Shown here one piece after another: positions 1 to 7,631 of a stretch of DNA of 64,000 nt. Made by a program: the position numbers and the translations under genes. This DNA is from Streptomyces meridianus (GTDB lineage: Bacteria > Actinomycetota > Actinomycetes > Streptomycetales > Streptomycetaceae), in contig NZ_JAMQGM010000027.1 in assembly GCF_023703325.1 (NCBI RefSeq), positions 1-64,000 on the forward strand, written 5' to 3'. Numbering within the stretch: the stretch's first letter is position 1; every line of letters begins with the position of its first letter. Under the pieces are notes generated by a model. The model ran no database searches. It was not told the origin of the DNA and worked only from the letters and a program-made list of their open reading frames with translations.

Positions 1-437
1 TGACGACCTGTGTGCTGTACAGCGAGAGCACCTGCCTGGCCCGGGTGGAAGAGGCCAAGGCCTACATGCGGAACGTCCTTCCCGGGAAGCTCGACAACGT
101 CTACAACGCCATCGACGGCAGGGCGCCCTCCGCCAAGGTCGTCATCCTCGGCTACCCGCGCCTGTACAAGCTGAACGGCTCCTGCATCGCCGGCCTGAGC
201 GAGAACGAGCGCTCGGCGCTCAACGGCGCCTCGGACCTGCTCAACAGCGAGACCTCCAAGCGGGCGGCGGCCCACGGCTTCGTCTTCGGTGACGTCGCGC
301 CCGCCTTCACCGGCCACGAGATCTGCTCCGGCGACTCCTGGCTCCACAGTGTCAGCTGGCCCATCGGCGAGTCCTACCACCCGACCGCGGCCGGACAGTC
401 CGGCGGCTACCTGCCCGTCTTCGCCTCCCGGGCCTGA
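1..437 (+). CDS. SGNH/GDSL hydrolase (esterase), C-terminal part
   Basis: The reading frame is open from the first base, so the start and the nucleophile Ser block lie outside the window; about 144 C-terminal codons are present. The end carries the HPTAAGQ signature, the SGNH block V histidine with its usual following GQ pair. Before it is a VVILGYPRLY strand typical of secreted Streptomyces esterases and lipases of this fold, and two Cys residues that could form a disulphide. The family hydrolyses ester bonds outside the cell. Substrate cannot be inferred from this part. The fold assignment is firm; secretion is inferred from the family. Confidence 0.85.
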   Translation, partial: TTCVLYSESTCLARVEEAKAYMRNVLPGKLDNVYNAIDGRAPSAKVVILGYPRLYKLNGSCIAGLSENERSALNGASDLLNSETSKRAAAHGFVFGDVAPAFTGHEICSGDSWLHSVSWPIGESYHPTAAGQSGGYLPVFASRA

Positions 438-681
438 CCGGACAGTGCGCACAGCCGAGGAGCCTTCGCCCCGTGGAGTCTTCTCGTCCTGGGCCGGTGC
501 CGGGCCGCACGGCTCGTCACCGGCCGCTCCCGGTGTCCGTCCTGTCGGGTGTCCGGATTCGATCGCATCTTCAACCCCCTTGCCGGGAAGGTGAATCGGG
601 GAATGCCGATGCACAGCCGAGGTGGCGGGGCGGTAGGGTTGGCGTGGCCGGGCCGGGGCCCTCGTACGGGTGGGGAGTGTC

Positions 682-951
682 ATGGAACAGATAGCAGTGC
701 GCAGGGCGCGAGTCCCTGCCATCACGTGCGGATCCAGCGCCACCAGTGCACGTCTCGACCGACATCTCGCGGTGCTGTCCGGTCCTGCCCTCTCCCGGGA
801 CGAGACCGAGGAAGCGACCCTGCTCATGCGGGAGGTCGCCTCGCGCGGCGGGTGCCGCACCACCACGAGCCGTGGTGCCCGGGTCTCCCGCGTCTCCCTG
901 TTCGCCCCGCTGCGACGACTGCGCCGCTCGCTCTTCGGCAACCGCGGCTGA
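682..951 (+). CDS. small conserved Streptomyces protein of unknown function
   Basis: An 89-residue protein that I do not recognise functionally. The ATG at 682 is preferred over an upstream in-frame GTG at 670 because a GGGGAG stands just before it. The N-terminal half, with an alternating acidic and leucine-rich segment (RDETEEATLLMREV), looks conserved and helical. The C-terminal third is strongly basic (many Arg) and low in complexity. There is no signal peptide or membrane segment. It stands alone and converges on the CoA-transferase gene, with 48 bases between the stops. Codon use matches the neighbours, supporting a real gene. Confidence 0.55.
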   Translation: MEQIAVRRARVPAITCGSSATSARLDRHLAVLSGPALSRDETEEATLLMREVASRGGCRTTTSRGARVSRVSLFAPLRRLRRSLFGNRG

Positions 952-999
952 CCTCCCCCCGCTGCGCGCGGCGGTTCCTCCTCACTCCGCCGATCCGCC

Positions 1000-2208
1000 T
1001 CAGGCAACGACCCTGTCCCGGCGCAGCGCTGCGGCCTGCGCCTCCGTCATCCCCGCAGCCTCCAGGATGCTGTCCGTGTGCTCCCCGAGCGCCGGAACGG
1101 CCCCCATCCGCGGCTCCTCCCCGCCCGGCAGTGTGACGGGCGGCAGCAGCGAAGGCACCGGACCGGCCGGCGTACCGATCTCGCGCCAGCGGTCGCGGGC
1201 CTCCAGCTGGGGATGACCAGCCAGTTCGGCGACGCCGTTCAGGCGGGCGCAGGCAATCCCCGCACGCTCCAGCCGCTCGATCGCCTCGTCCGTGCCGAGG
1301 CCGGCGAGAGCCCCGGCCACGACGGCGTCCGTCTTCTCGCGGTTCCGGGTGCGCGCCACATTGGTGGCGAACCCGGGATCGTCCGCCAACTCCGGTTGCT
1401 CCAGGACCTGTTCCGCGAGCCGCCGCCACTCCCTGTCGTTCTGCACCGACAGCAGCACCTTCCGGCCGTCGGCCGTGGAGTAGGCGTCGTAAGGAGCGAT
1501 CACACTGTGCCCCAGCGCAGTCCGGGCCGGGGGCGTTCCCGTGCACATCCCGACGTACAGCGGATGCCCCATCCACTCGGCCAAGGCGTCGAGCATCGAG
1601 ACCTCCACCGGCCCGCCGCGCCCGGTCGTACCCCGGCGCAGCAGTGCGGCGAGCACCCCGGAGTACGCGTACATCCCGGCACCGATGTCGGCCGCCGGAA
1701 TGCCGGCCTTGGCGGGCTGCTCGGGCGTTCCGGTCACCGAGGCGAGTCCCGCTTCGCACTGGACGAGCATGTCGTACGCCCGCTTGTGCGCGTACGGGCC
1801 CTCGGGTCCGTACCCGGAGACGTCGACGGCGATCAACTGCGGATACCTGGCGCACAGCGCAGCGGAGTCCAGGCCGAGGCGGGCGGCCGCGCCGTGTGCG
1901 AGGTTCTGGACGAACACGTCGGCGTTCCGGATCAGCCGGTGCAGTACGTCGAGTCCGCGCGGGTCCTTCAGGTCGAGGGCGATCGACTCCTTGCCCCGGT
2001 TCGTCCACACGAAGTGCGAGGCAAGCCCGTTCACGGCCGTGTCGTAGCCGCGGGCGAAGTCGCCGCCGTCCGGACGTTCGACCTTGATCACCCGCGCTCC
2101 CAGGTCGGCGAGTTGCCGGGTGGCGAAGGGCGCGGCAACGGCCTGTTCGACGGAGACGACGGTGATGCCGTCGAGGGGCAGCGGTTGCGGCGGTGCGGGG
2201 TGGTTCAT
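1000..2208 (-). CDS. CaiB/BaiF (class III) CoA-transferase family protein
   Basis: A 402-residue family III CoA-transferase, which moves CoA between carboxylic acids through an aspartyl-CoA thioester. The N-terminus shows the nucleotide-fold block LADLGARVIKVERP. The GIPAADIGAG segment supplies the expected catalytic aspartate (about D174). The FVQNL and VSGYGPEGPY blocks are also family signatures, and length is normal. The ATG at 2208 was chosen over an upstream extension because the added 25 residues are Arg/Pro-rich and unlike the family. The gene is isolated, so the acyl substrate is unknown. The downstream gene converges and the upstream neighbour is a broken TetR gene that may once have controlled it. 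Confidence 0.9.
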   Translation of the reverse strand: MNHPAPPQPLPLDGITVVSVEQAVAAPFATRQLADLGARVIKVERPDGGDFARGYDTAVNGLASHFVWTNRGKESIALDLKDPRGLDVLHRLIRNADVFVQNLAHGAAARLGLDSAALCARYPQLIAVDVSGYGPEGPYAHKRAYDMLVQCEAGLASVTGTPEQPAKAGIPAADIGAGMYAYSGVLAALLRRGTTGRGGPVEVSMLDALAEWMGHPLYVGMCTGTPPARTALGHSVIAPYDAYSTADGRKVLLSVQNDREWRRLAEQVLEQPELADDPGFATNVARTRNREKTDAVVAGALAGLGTDEAIERLERAGIACARLNGVAELAGHPQLEARDRWREIGTPAGPVPSLLPPVTLPGGEEPRMGAVPALGEHTDSILEAAGMTEAQAAALRRDRVVA

Positions 2209-2353
2209 GGGCACCGTCCTATCCCGCGCGGGGCCGGTCGCGCCAGCGGCGCCCGGCCGGCGGCGTCTGCAAGGGACGGACATCCCGGGGCCGGTGGCGG
2301 GACCCGGCCGCGACGGGTCCGGGGTTGCGGTGGCGGCGGCGGACGGCGCGGAT

Positions 2354-2716
2354 TCAATCGGCGTCGAGTCCCTCGATCAGGCGGTTGAGGAAGCGGGTGA
2401 ACGTGGCTTCGGGGGTCAGGGGACGTCCGGGGGCTGCGAGGGCTTCGGCGAGCTCCGGGTGACGGCCGTCCGCGGCCACGGCGGCGAGGTAGCGGGCTTC
2501 GGCTGTGGCGCGGGCGGCGGAGCTCCCGGTTTCGGTCTGCGTGATCTCGTGGGCGACGTGCCAGGCCACGAATCCGGTGAGCTGGGCGAAGACCTCCAGT
2601 CTTGCCCCGCCGTCCAGCCCGATGGGCCGCAAGGCGGCCAGTGCGCGTTCCAGGAAGGCCAGGGTGTTCGGGCCGGGCGTTCGGCGCGTGGCCAGGGCGG
2701 CGGGCAGCCAGGGGTG
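2354..2716 (-). pseudogene. TetR family regulator, C-terminal remnant
   Basis: About 120 codons from HPWLPAAL to the stop match the ligand-binding C-terminal half of a TetR regulator. The typical run is PNTLAFLERALAALRPIGLDG, then a helix with FVAWHVAHEI, ending in FLNRLIEGL. The DNA-binding N-terminal half is absent: upstream of 2716 the same frame turns into Arg/Pro-rich nonsense, and the other strand carries a TnpB remnant. The gene is therefore truncated by an insertion and cannot make a repressor. It probably controlled the CoA-transferase downstream on the same strand. Junction accuracy is a few bases. Confidence 0.75.
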
Positions 2717-3010
2717 CGGCCGACGCGGCGATCGGTGCCACCAAGACGGCCCTGATCGAGATGGGCCGCAAGCACGCACGGGATATCCGTCTCGTGCACC
2801 CCGCACACCACCATGGACTGCGCGGCGTGCGGTGCGAGAACCAAGCACGCACTTCCTCTTTCGGAGCGTACCTACACCTGCACCGCGTGCGGAGTCGTAT
2901 CCTCCAGGGACAAGAACTCCGCCCGCGTGATGCTGGTCCGGGCTGGTCTCAACCCGGCTGGTGCCGAGGGTGTAAGACCTGCGGGAGCGCTGCTCCCACA
3001 GGCAGCCTGA
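2717..3010 (+). pseudogene. tnpB: IS200/IS605-family TnpB (IS1341-type) C-terminal remnant
   Basis: Only the last hundred or so codons of a TnpB RNA-guided nuclease remain. The first part reads KTALIEMGRKHARDIRLVHP in one frame. The match then continues in the next frame with TTMDCAACGARTKHALPLSE and a second CxxC (CTACG), the C-terminal zinc finger, followed by SRDKNSARVML, which holds the RuvC-III aspartate. The change of frame near 2806-2812 is best explained by loss of one base in the CAC-ACC-ACC stretch. The 5' two thirds, including the other RuvC acidic residues, are gone, so the protein is inactive. The fragment sits head-on against the TetR remnant. Confidence 0.8.
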
Positions 3011-3021
3011 GCCAGGAATCC

Positions 3022-3050
3022 CCTCCCTTCAGGGAAGGGAGGATGTCAAG
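3022..3050 (+). mobile_element. right end of an IS200/IS605-type element
   Basis: Twelve bases after the TnpB stop there is a hairpin CCTCCCTT (3022-3029) / AAGGGAGG (3035-3042), followed by GATGTCAA ending at 3049. A subterminal hairpin followed by TCAA is the usual right end of these elements, and the 3' scaffold of the guide RNA made from them. The base after TCAA would be the first base of the flanking (guide) sequence. No left end was found, so the element is a decayed fragment. Bases 3051-3186 beyond it hold no gene I can support. Confidence 0.7.
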
Positions 3051-3186
3051 CTCCACACGGACTCGGCGCTGGTGCTCCCCGGGGGATCGCGGTCCGCGTA
3101 GCCCATCGGCGCGGAGAACCCGGCACCGGGCAACAGGATTCCGTGCACGGCCCTTCCTGCCTCGTGCACCGAAGGGCTCCTGGGGC

Positions 3187-4467
3187 TCAGAGCAGGGTGA
3201 ACTGCCCGCCCGGGCCTTCCTCGGGGTGGTCCAGGACCGACGCGGGCAGCCGGGACGCGCGGGACACCGGCAGCACGCCGGCCTTCCGTAGCGCGGAGGC
3301 CGGCAGCGCCGGGCCCCGGGCGACCCGGTCGGCCAGTTCCCGCTGTTGGGGACGCAGCTCGTCCAACAGGGCCAGGACGGTGATGAGTTCGAGGAGTTCG
3401 GACGTCCACTCCCGCCGCCAGCCGTGTAGGCCCGTCGCATCCAGCGGGCCGGTCGCCTGCGGCGCGATGCGCCGGGCGATCCACTGCTCGACCACGGGAA
3501 CGCCGCCCGTCCGGAACTCCCAGGCTCCTGCGGGCACGGGCGCGACCCGTCCGTCGCCGACGGCCAGTCCCGGCTCCTGCGGGTCGAACATCGCCGACCC
3601 CAGCGGGACGGCGCGCCCCTCGTGCAGGGGCGCGCGCACGTACGGGCGTCTGCCGCCCGGCAGCTTCGGCCGCTCGTCCGGCCCCGATCCGTACCGGCTT
3701 CCGAAGGTCTGAATCCACAGCAGACGCCGGCCGAGCGCGGTGCCCGTCTCCCAGATGTCCGGCTCCAGCGGCAGCGGAACGGCCACCGTCCCGTCGGTAC
3801 GGCGGACCGCCGCGGCGGCCACCCAGGCGAGGAAGTCCGCGGAGCCGATGCCGAGTCCCAGCAGCCGGGACAGCTCGGCCGTCAGGCCGGGCGCCACATT
3901 GGGCTCCGCGCCACCGGGCCTGCGGTACAGCGGCCGGATCCGGCCGGGCCTCCGCCCGTCCGCGGACCGGCCGTCGGGCAGCAGCGCCGAGAAGACCACC
4001 GGAGGGCCGGCGTCGGGCGAACTCCCGGGAAGCCTGGCCTGTTCGACGGCGAACACCTGGTGATCGTCGTGGACGCGCCACAGTTCGGGCCGGGCTGCGT
4101 CGATGAGCCGGTGGTCCGGGATCAGCCACTGACGGTCGAAGGGGCCGCGCAGGATGCGGACGGGATCCGGGCAGTCGCCCGTCTCCGCCGCGAGTTCCAC
4201 GGTGGCGCCGCCGTGCCCGGGGAGCTGTGCGACGGCGGTGTGCAGTCCGCGGGCCCGGGTGGGCTCCAGCAGGGTCTCCCGGGCAGGCCCCTCCGCCGCC
4301 GTGAACTGCCGCCACCGGGCCGTGAGCGCGGCCCGGTCCGGTGCCGTCACCCAGCCGCGTCCGATGCGCAGCGCCGGTGCCGACCAGGGCATGAGGTCTG
4401 CCAGTGCGGGTGCCTCGTCCGGTGCCGCGGCGGCTCCGGCCGTCGCGGAGGACTGCTTCGCCGTCAC
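3187..4467 (-). CDS. type ISP restriction/modification specificity-domain protein
   Basis: A 426-residue protein matching the C-terminal specificity domain of type ISP (LlaBIII-like) restriction-modification enzymes. Recognisable blocks are DLMPWSAPALRIGRGWV near the start, GPFDRQWLIPDHRLIDAARP, IRPLYRRPGG, LPGGRRPYVRA and the C-terminal WTSELLELITVLALL. The helicase and methyltransferase parts of a full ISP enzyme (over 1500 residues) are absent and no partner gene lies nearby, so it is a stand-alone domain, as commonly seen in Streptomyces. The GTG at 4467 is preferred because GGGGAGG precedes it by about eight bases; a longer frame exists upstream. Enzyme activity on its own is unlikely. 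Role unknown. Confidence 0.75.
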   Translation of the reverse strand: MTAKQSSATAGAAAAPDEAPALADLMPWSAPALRIGRGWVTAPDRAALTARWRQFTAAEGPARETLLEPTRARGLHTAVAQLPGHGGATVELAAETGDCPDPVRILRGPFDRQWLIPDHRLIDAARPELWRVHDDHQVFAVEQARLPGSSPDAGPPVVFSALLPDGRSADGRRPGRIRPLYRRPGGAEPNVAPGLTAELSRLLGLGIGSADFLAWVAAAAVRRTDGTVAVPLPLEPDIWETGTALGRRLLWIQTFGSRYGSGPDERPKLPGGRRPYVRAPLHEGRAVPLGSAMFDPQEPGLAVGDGRVAPVPAGAWEFRTGGVPVVEQWIARRIAPQATGPLDATGLHGWRREWTSELLELITVLALLDELRPQQRELADRVARGPALPASALRKAGVLPVSRASRLPASVLDHPEEGPGGQFTLL

Positions 4468-4567
4468 GCAGCGGCCCTCCCCAGCCCGATGTCCGTCGCC
4501 GGGCTCCCTCTCGGCCCTCTCTCGGTCCGCCCGCATGGTACCGATTCCGGGTCGGTGGGCTCGGCCC

Positions 4568-5317
4568 TCACGGTGCGTCCAGCGTCACGGAGAAGCTGAA
4601 CCGGTCGCCCCGGTAGCGGATCCGCGCGACGTCTACGACCCGCCCCGTCTCGTCGTAGCTGATCCCCGTGTAGTGCAGGATTGGGCTGAGCAGGGGCACG
4701 TCCAGCAGCCGGGCGGTCTCGGGATCGGCGAGCCGGGCCTCGACGGTGTCGGTGATCCGGCTGATGCGCACGCCGACCGTGTCCCGCAGTACTTTGGTCA
4801 TCGGCCGCCGTTCCAGTTCCGACGGGTCGAAGGCGTCCGCGAGTTCGGGCAGGACCAGGTTCTCGGCCCAGTTGGTGGGCTCGTCGCCGGCCTCGTCGCA
4901 GCGCAGCCGGCGGAACCGCGCGATCTCCTCCACGCGGGGGAAGTGCTCCGCCAGCTCCGGTGGCACCGGAGCGCGCTCGTGACCCAGCACGGTGGTCCGC
5001 TCGCCGGACTGCTGGGCCACGATCGCGTCCACCGAGCCGAGGAGCCGCATCGGGGCGCCGCGCAGCGCCGTCGGCTCGATGAACGTCCCGTGCCGGCGAT
5101 GCCGGCTGATCAGTCCCTCGGCCTCCAGCTCCTTGAGCGCCTGCCGCATGGTCAGGACGCTCACCCCGTAGTGCCCGGCGAGCTGGTCCTCGGTCGGCAG
5201 CCGCAGCGGATCGTCGGGACGGCGCCCGAGTATGGAGGCACGCAGCGACTGCGAGACCTGGTACCACAGTGGCAGCTTGCGGTTCAGGACGAGTGAGTCA
5301 GGGGTGAAGGCGGTCAC
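4568..5317 (-). CDS. GntR family transcriptional regulator with UTRA domain (HutC type)
   Basis: 249 residues. The N-terminal winged helix (about residues 15-80) carries LPTEDQLAGHYGVSVLTMRQ, the GntR recognition block, then GLISRHRRHGTF. Residues about 95-245 form a UTRA ligand-binding domain (VEEIARFRRLRCDEAG and the closing IRYRGDRFSFSVTL). These proteins usually repress a nearby catabolic operon and release on binding a small ligand. The gene lies 58 bases beyond the hmgA stop on the same strand, but an independent promoter is likely because a duplicated 18-bp unit sits directly upstream. GTG start. The ligand is unknown; control of the tyrosine/homogentisate pathway is only a positional guess. 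Confidence 0.9.
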   Translation of the reverse strand: MTAFTPDSLVLNRKLPLWYQVSQSLRASILGRRPDDPLRLPTEDQLAGHYGVSVLTMRQALKELEAEGLISRHRRHGTFIEPTALRGAPMRLLGSVDAIVAQQSGERTTVLGHERAPVPPELAEHFPRVEEIARFRRLRCDEAGDEPTNWAENLVLPELADAFDPSELERRPMTKVLRDTVGVRISRITDTVEARLADPETARLLDVPLLSPILHYTGISYDETGRVVDVARIRYRGDRFSFSVTLDAP

Positions 5318-5320
5318 GGG

Positions 5321-5356
5321 AGGTGCTCCGGTCGGGGGAGGTGCTCCGGTCGGGGG
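5321..5356. repeat. two perfect head-to-tail copies of an 18-bp unit upstream of the GntR gene
   Basis: AGGTGCTCCGGTCGGGGG occurs at 5321-5338 and again at 5339-5356 without a gap. In the sense of the GntR transcript each copy contains GGAG, the proximal one about eight bases before the GTG start. The duplication therefore doubles a possible ribosome binding site, or forms a two-box operator. It falls between the hmgA stop and the GntR start. Confidence 0.8.
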
Positions 5357-5375
5357 TACCGGCCTCCCGGTCGGC

Positions 5376-6719
5376 TCACACCCCGGGAGACCAATGGCGC
5401 TCCAGACCCTGCCACACGTCGTCGTAGCGCTTCTGCAGCTGGGGGCCGGTCAGAGCCTGCGGGGTGGCGGTCACCGGCCACCGCGTCTCGAACATGAACG
5501 CCAGGCCGTCGTCCAGCTTCTGCGGCTTCAGCTCGGCGCTGCTGGCCTTCTCGAAGGTGTCACGGTCCGGGCCGTGCGCGGACATCATGTTGTGCAGGGA
5601 CCCGCCGCCGGGCACGAAACCGCCGGGGCCGGAGGCCTTGGCGTCGTACGCGCCCTCGATCAGGCCCATGTACTCGCTCATCACATTGCGGTGGAAGTAC
5701 GGCGGCCGGAAGGTGTCCTCCCCGACCAGCCACCGCGGTGCGAAGACGACGAAGTCGACACCGGCCAGCCCGGGGGTGTCGGACGGCGAGGTCAGGACGG
5801 TGAAGACCGACGGGTCCGGGTGGTCGTAGCTGATGCTGCCGATGACGTTGAAGCGGCGCAGGTCGTAGACGTACGGCAGGTGGTTGCCGTGCCACGCCAC
5901 GACGTCGAGCGGCGAGTGGTCGTAGGTCGCGGACCAGAGGTTGCCACCGAACTTGTTGATCACTTCGACCGGACTCTCGCGGTGCTCGAACGCGGCCGTC
6001 GGAGCGAGGAAGTCCCTCGGGTTCGCCAGTCCGTTGGCGCCGATCGGCCCCAGTTCCGGGAGCTCGAACGGCTGCCCGTAGTTCTCGCAGACGTAGCCCC
6101 GCACGGACTCGTCGAGCAGTTCGACCCGGAAGCGGACTCCGCGCGGGATGAGCGCGACGTGGCCCGGCTCCGCGCGCAGCATCCCCATCTCGGTGCGCAG
6201 CAGCAGGCCGCCGCGCTCGGGGACGATCAGCAATTCGCCGTCGGAGTCGGAGAACACCCGGTCGGTCATGGAGGCGTTCGCGGTGTAGAGGTGGACGGCC
6301 ATTCCGGTGCGTTGCAGGACGTCGCCGTTGCCGCCGAGCGTCCACAGGCCGTCGACGAAGTCCGTGCCGTCCGGCGGTTCCGGCAGCGGGTTCCATCGCA
6401 GCCGGTTGGGGTCCGGGACGCACTCGGCGAACGGCGCGCTGCGCAGGGAGCCGTTGTCGCGGCGGACGAACGCGGGATGAGCGGCGGAGGGGCGGATGCG
6501 GTACAGCCAGGTGCGCCGGTTGCGATGGCGGGGTTCGGTGAATGCGGTGCCGCTGAGCTGTTCCGCGTACAGGCCGAGCGGGGCGCGCTGGGGTGAGTTG
6601 CGGCCCTCCGGCAGGGCTCCGGGAACGGACTCCGAGCTGTGCTCGTTGCCGAATCCCGTCGCGTAGGAAAGTGCCTCAGCAGTCTTTCTCGACTGCTCGA
6701 TGTCCGTGCCGCCGCCCAT
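5376..6719 (-). CDS. hmgA: homogentisate 1,2-dioxygenase
   Basis: 447 residues, normal length. The enzyme opens the ring of homogentisate to maleylacetoacetate in phenylalanine and tyrosine breakdown, using Fe(II) and O2 in the cytoplasm. The iron ligands are visible: H343 and E349 in HRNVMSE and H382 in MSAHGPD, and the [11 protein letters not shown] loop matches the family. Other blocks are [11 protein letters not shown] at the N-terminus, WTNR-like [10 protein letters not shown], and [10 protein letters not shown] at the end. The ATG at 6719 has GGGAG six bases upstream. A divergent TetR gene and a 22-bp inverted repeat 24 bases upstream suggest repression by that protein. No other genes of the pathway are next to it. 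Confidence 0.97.
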   Translation of the reverse strand: MGGGTDIEQSRKTAEALSYATGFGNEHSSESVPGALPEGRNSPQRAPLGLYAEQLSGTAFTEPRHRNRRTWLYRIRPSAAHPAFVRRDNGSLRSAPFAECVPDPNRLRWNPLPEPPDGTDFVDGLWTLGGNGDVLQRTGMAVHLYTANASMTDRVFSDSDGELLIVPERGGLLLRTEMGMLRAEPGHVALIPRGVRFRVELLDESVRGYVCENYGQPFELPELGPIGANGLANPRDFLAPTAAFEHRESPVEVINKFGGNLWSATYDHSPLDVVAWHGNHLPYVYDLRRFNVIGSISYDHPDPSVFTVLTSPSDTPGLAGVDFVVFAPRWLVGEDTFRPPYFHRNVMSEYMGLIEGAYDAKASGPGGFVPGGGSLHNMMSAHGPDRDTFEKASSAELKPQKLDDGLAFMFETRWPVTATPQALTGPQLQKRYDDVWQGLERHWSPGV

Positions 6720-6743
6720 GTGCGCTCCCTGGCCCTCACTCGA

Positions 6744-6765
6744 TTCCTATGCATGACCATAGAAA
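6744..6765. promoter_or_regulatory. inverted repeat, probable TetR operator between hmgA and a divergent TetR gene
   Basis: TTCCTATG (6744-6751), a six-base spacer, and CATAGAAA (6758-6765) form an imperfect palindrome with one mismatch. It is conspicuously AT-rich in this GC-rich DNA. It lies 24 bases upstream of hmgA and 92 bases upstream of the TetR gene, where one repressor could cover both promoters. Confidence 0.55.
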
Positions 6766-6857
6766 TCACGTGGGGCGGCGTCAATGACGCAGGGCGACCG
6801 GGGGATGACCGACGGGGAGCCGGGCCGCTGCGGGGCCGGTGAGGCGCTCCGGACGGC

Positions 6858-7493
6858 ATGATGGGACCCGTGAACACCTCCAGCGACGAACCGCATCCGC
6901 CGACGCTGCGGCGCGTCCCGGTCCAGCGGCGCAGCGCCGAGCGCCTCGGCCGGATCCTCGACGCCTGCGCCGAGGTCCTGGACGAGACCGGCTACGAGAC
7001 CCTCTCCACGCGCGCCGTCGCGGCGCGCGCGGGAGTCCCCATCGGGTCGGTCTACCGCTTCTTCGGCAACAAGCGGGCGATGGCCGACGCGCTGGCACGC
7101 CGCAACCTCGACACGTACGTCGAGCGGGTCTCCGACGGCCTCGCGGACGCCGAGCCGCTCGCGTGGCACCGGGCCATCGACGTGGTCGTCGACGCCTACA
7201 TCGCCATGAAGCGGGACACTCCGGGGTTCGCGCTGCTGGACTTCCAGGGCTCCGCTCCGGCCGACGCTCCGGAGTCGGCCAACCGGATGGTCGCCGACCG
7301 GCTCGGCCTGCTGCTCGCCGGACATCTGGGCCGGGAGGCGGATGCGACCTGGCACCGGACGGTCCTGGTCGGCGTGGAGGCGGCGGATGCCCTGCTCCAA
7401 CTGGCTTTCCGCACGGACCCGTCGGGCGACCCCGAGATCGTCGCCGAGACCAAGGCGCTGCTGCGCGCCTATCTGGCTCGCGTGCTCGGCTGA
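6858..7493 (+). CDS. TetR family regulator, divergent from hmgA
   Basis: 211 residues. The helix-turn-helix is in TRAVAARAGVPIGSVYRFFG (about residues 50-70), with the upstream helix RILDACAEVLDETGYETLS. The rest is an all-helical ligand domain with no distinctive signature. Three near-adjacent starts exist (ATG 6858, ATG 6861, GTG 6870); the first is given, but the family N-terminus does not decide. It is divergent from hmgA with an inverted repeat between the two, so autorepression and repression of hmgA are likely. The downstream oxidoreductase starts 138 bases later, has its own upstream repeat, and may be independent. Confidence 0.88.
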   Translation: MMGPVNTSSDEPHPPTLRRVPVQRRSAERLGRILDACAEVLDETGYETLSTRAVAARAGVPIGSVYRFFGNKRAMADALARRNLDTYVERVSDGLADAEPLAWHRAIDVVVDAYIAMKRDTPGFALLDFQGSAPADAPESANRMVADRLGLLLAGHLGREADATWHRTVLVGVEAADALLQLAFRTDPSGDPEIVAETKALLRAYLARVLG

Positions 7494-7559
7494 CGGCCGC
7501 CGCGGGGGTGCGCCTGACGCGGGCCCGGAAAAGGCGTGCGCGGGGGCAGCGCACGTGCG

Positions 7560-7571
7560 TACCGGTCGGTA
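7560..7571. promoter_or_regulatory. short inverted repeat upstream of the molybdopterin oxidoreductase
   Basis: TACCG, two bases, CGGTA. The arms are perfect and the site is 60 bases before the TTG start of the oxidoreductase. It resembles the core of the operators at 25204 and 32069 but with shorter spacing, so it may belong to a different TetR protein. Confidence 0.3.
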
Positions 7572-7631
7572 TGGTCGGTGGGGACCGCCGCCCCGGAGCC
7601 GGCCGGGGCCGCAGCAGCCCGGGAGTGACCG

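Noticed and set aside
3051..3070. Sequence after the IS end as a functional TnpB guide
   Set aside because: It is in the position a guide would take, but with no intact TnpB in the window any targeting claim would be guesswork.
3051..3186. Possible C-terminal coding fragment on the minus strand (GAGFSAPMGYADRDPPG region)
   Set aside because: It has gene-like codon use but no recognisable family and no start, and it runs into the IS end. Could be debris from the insertion, but I cannot support a call.
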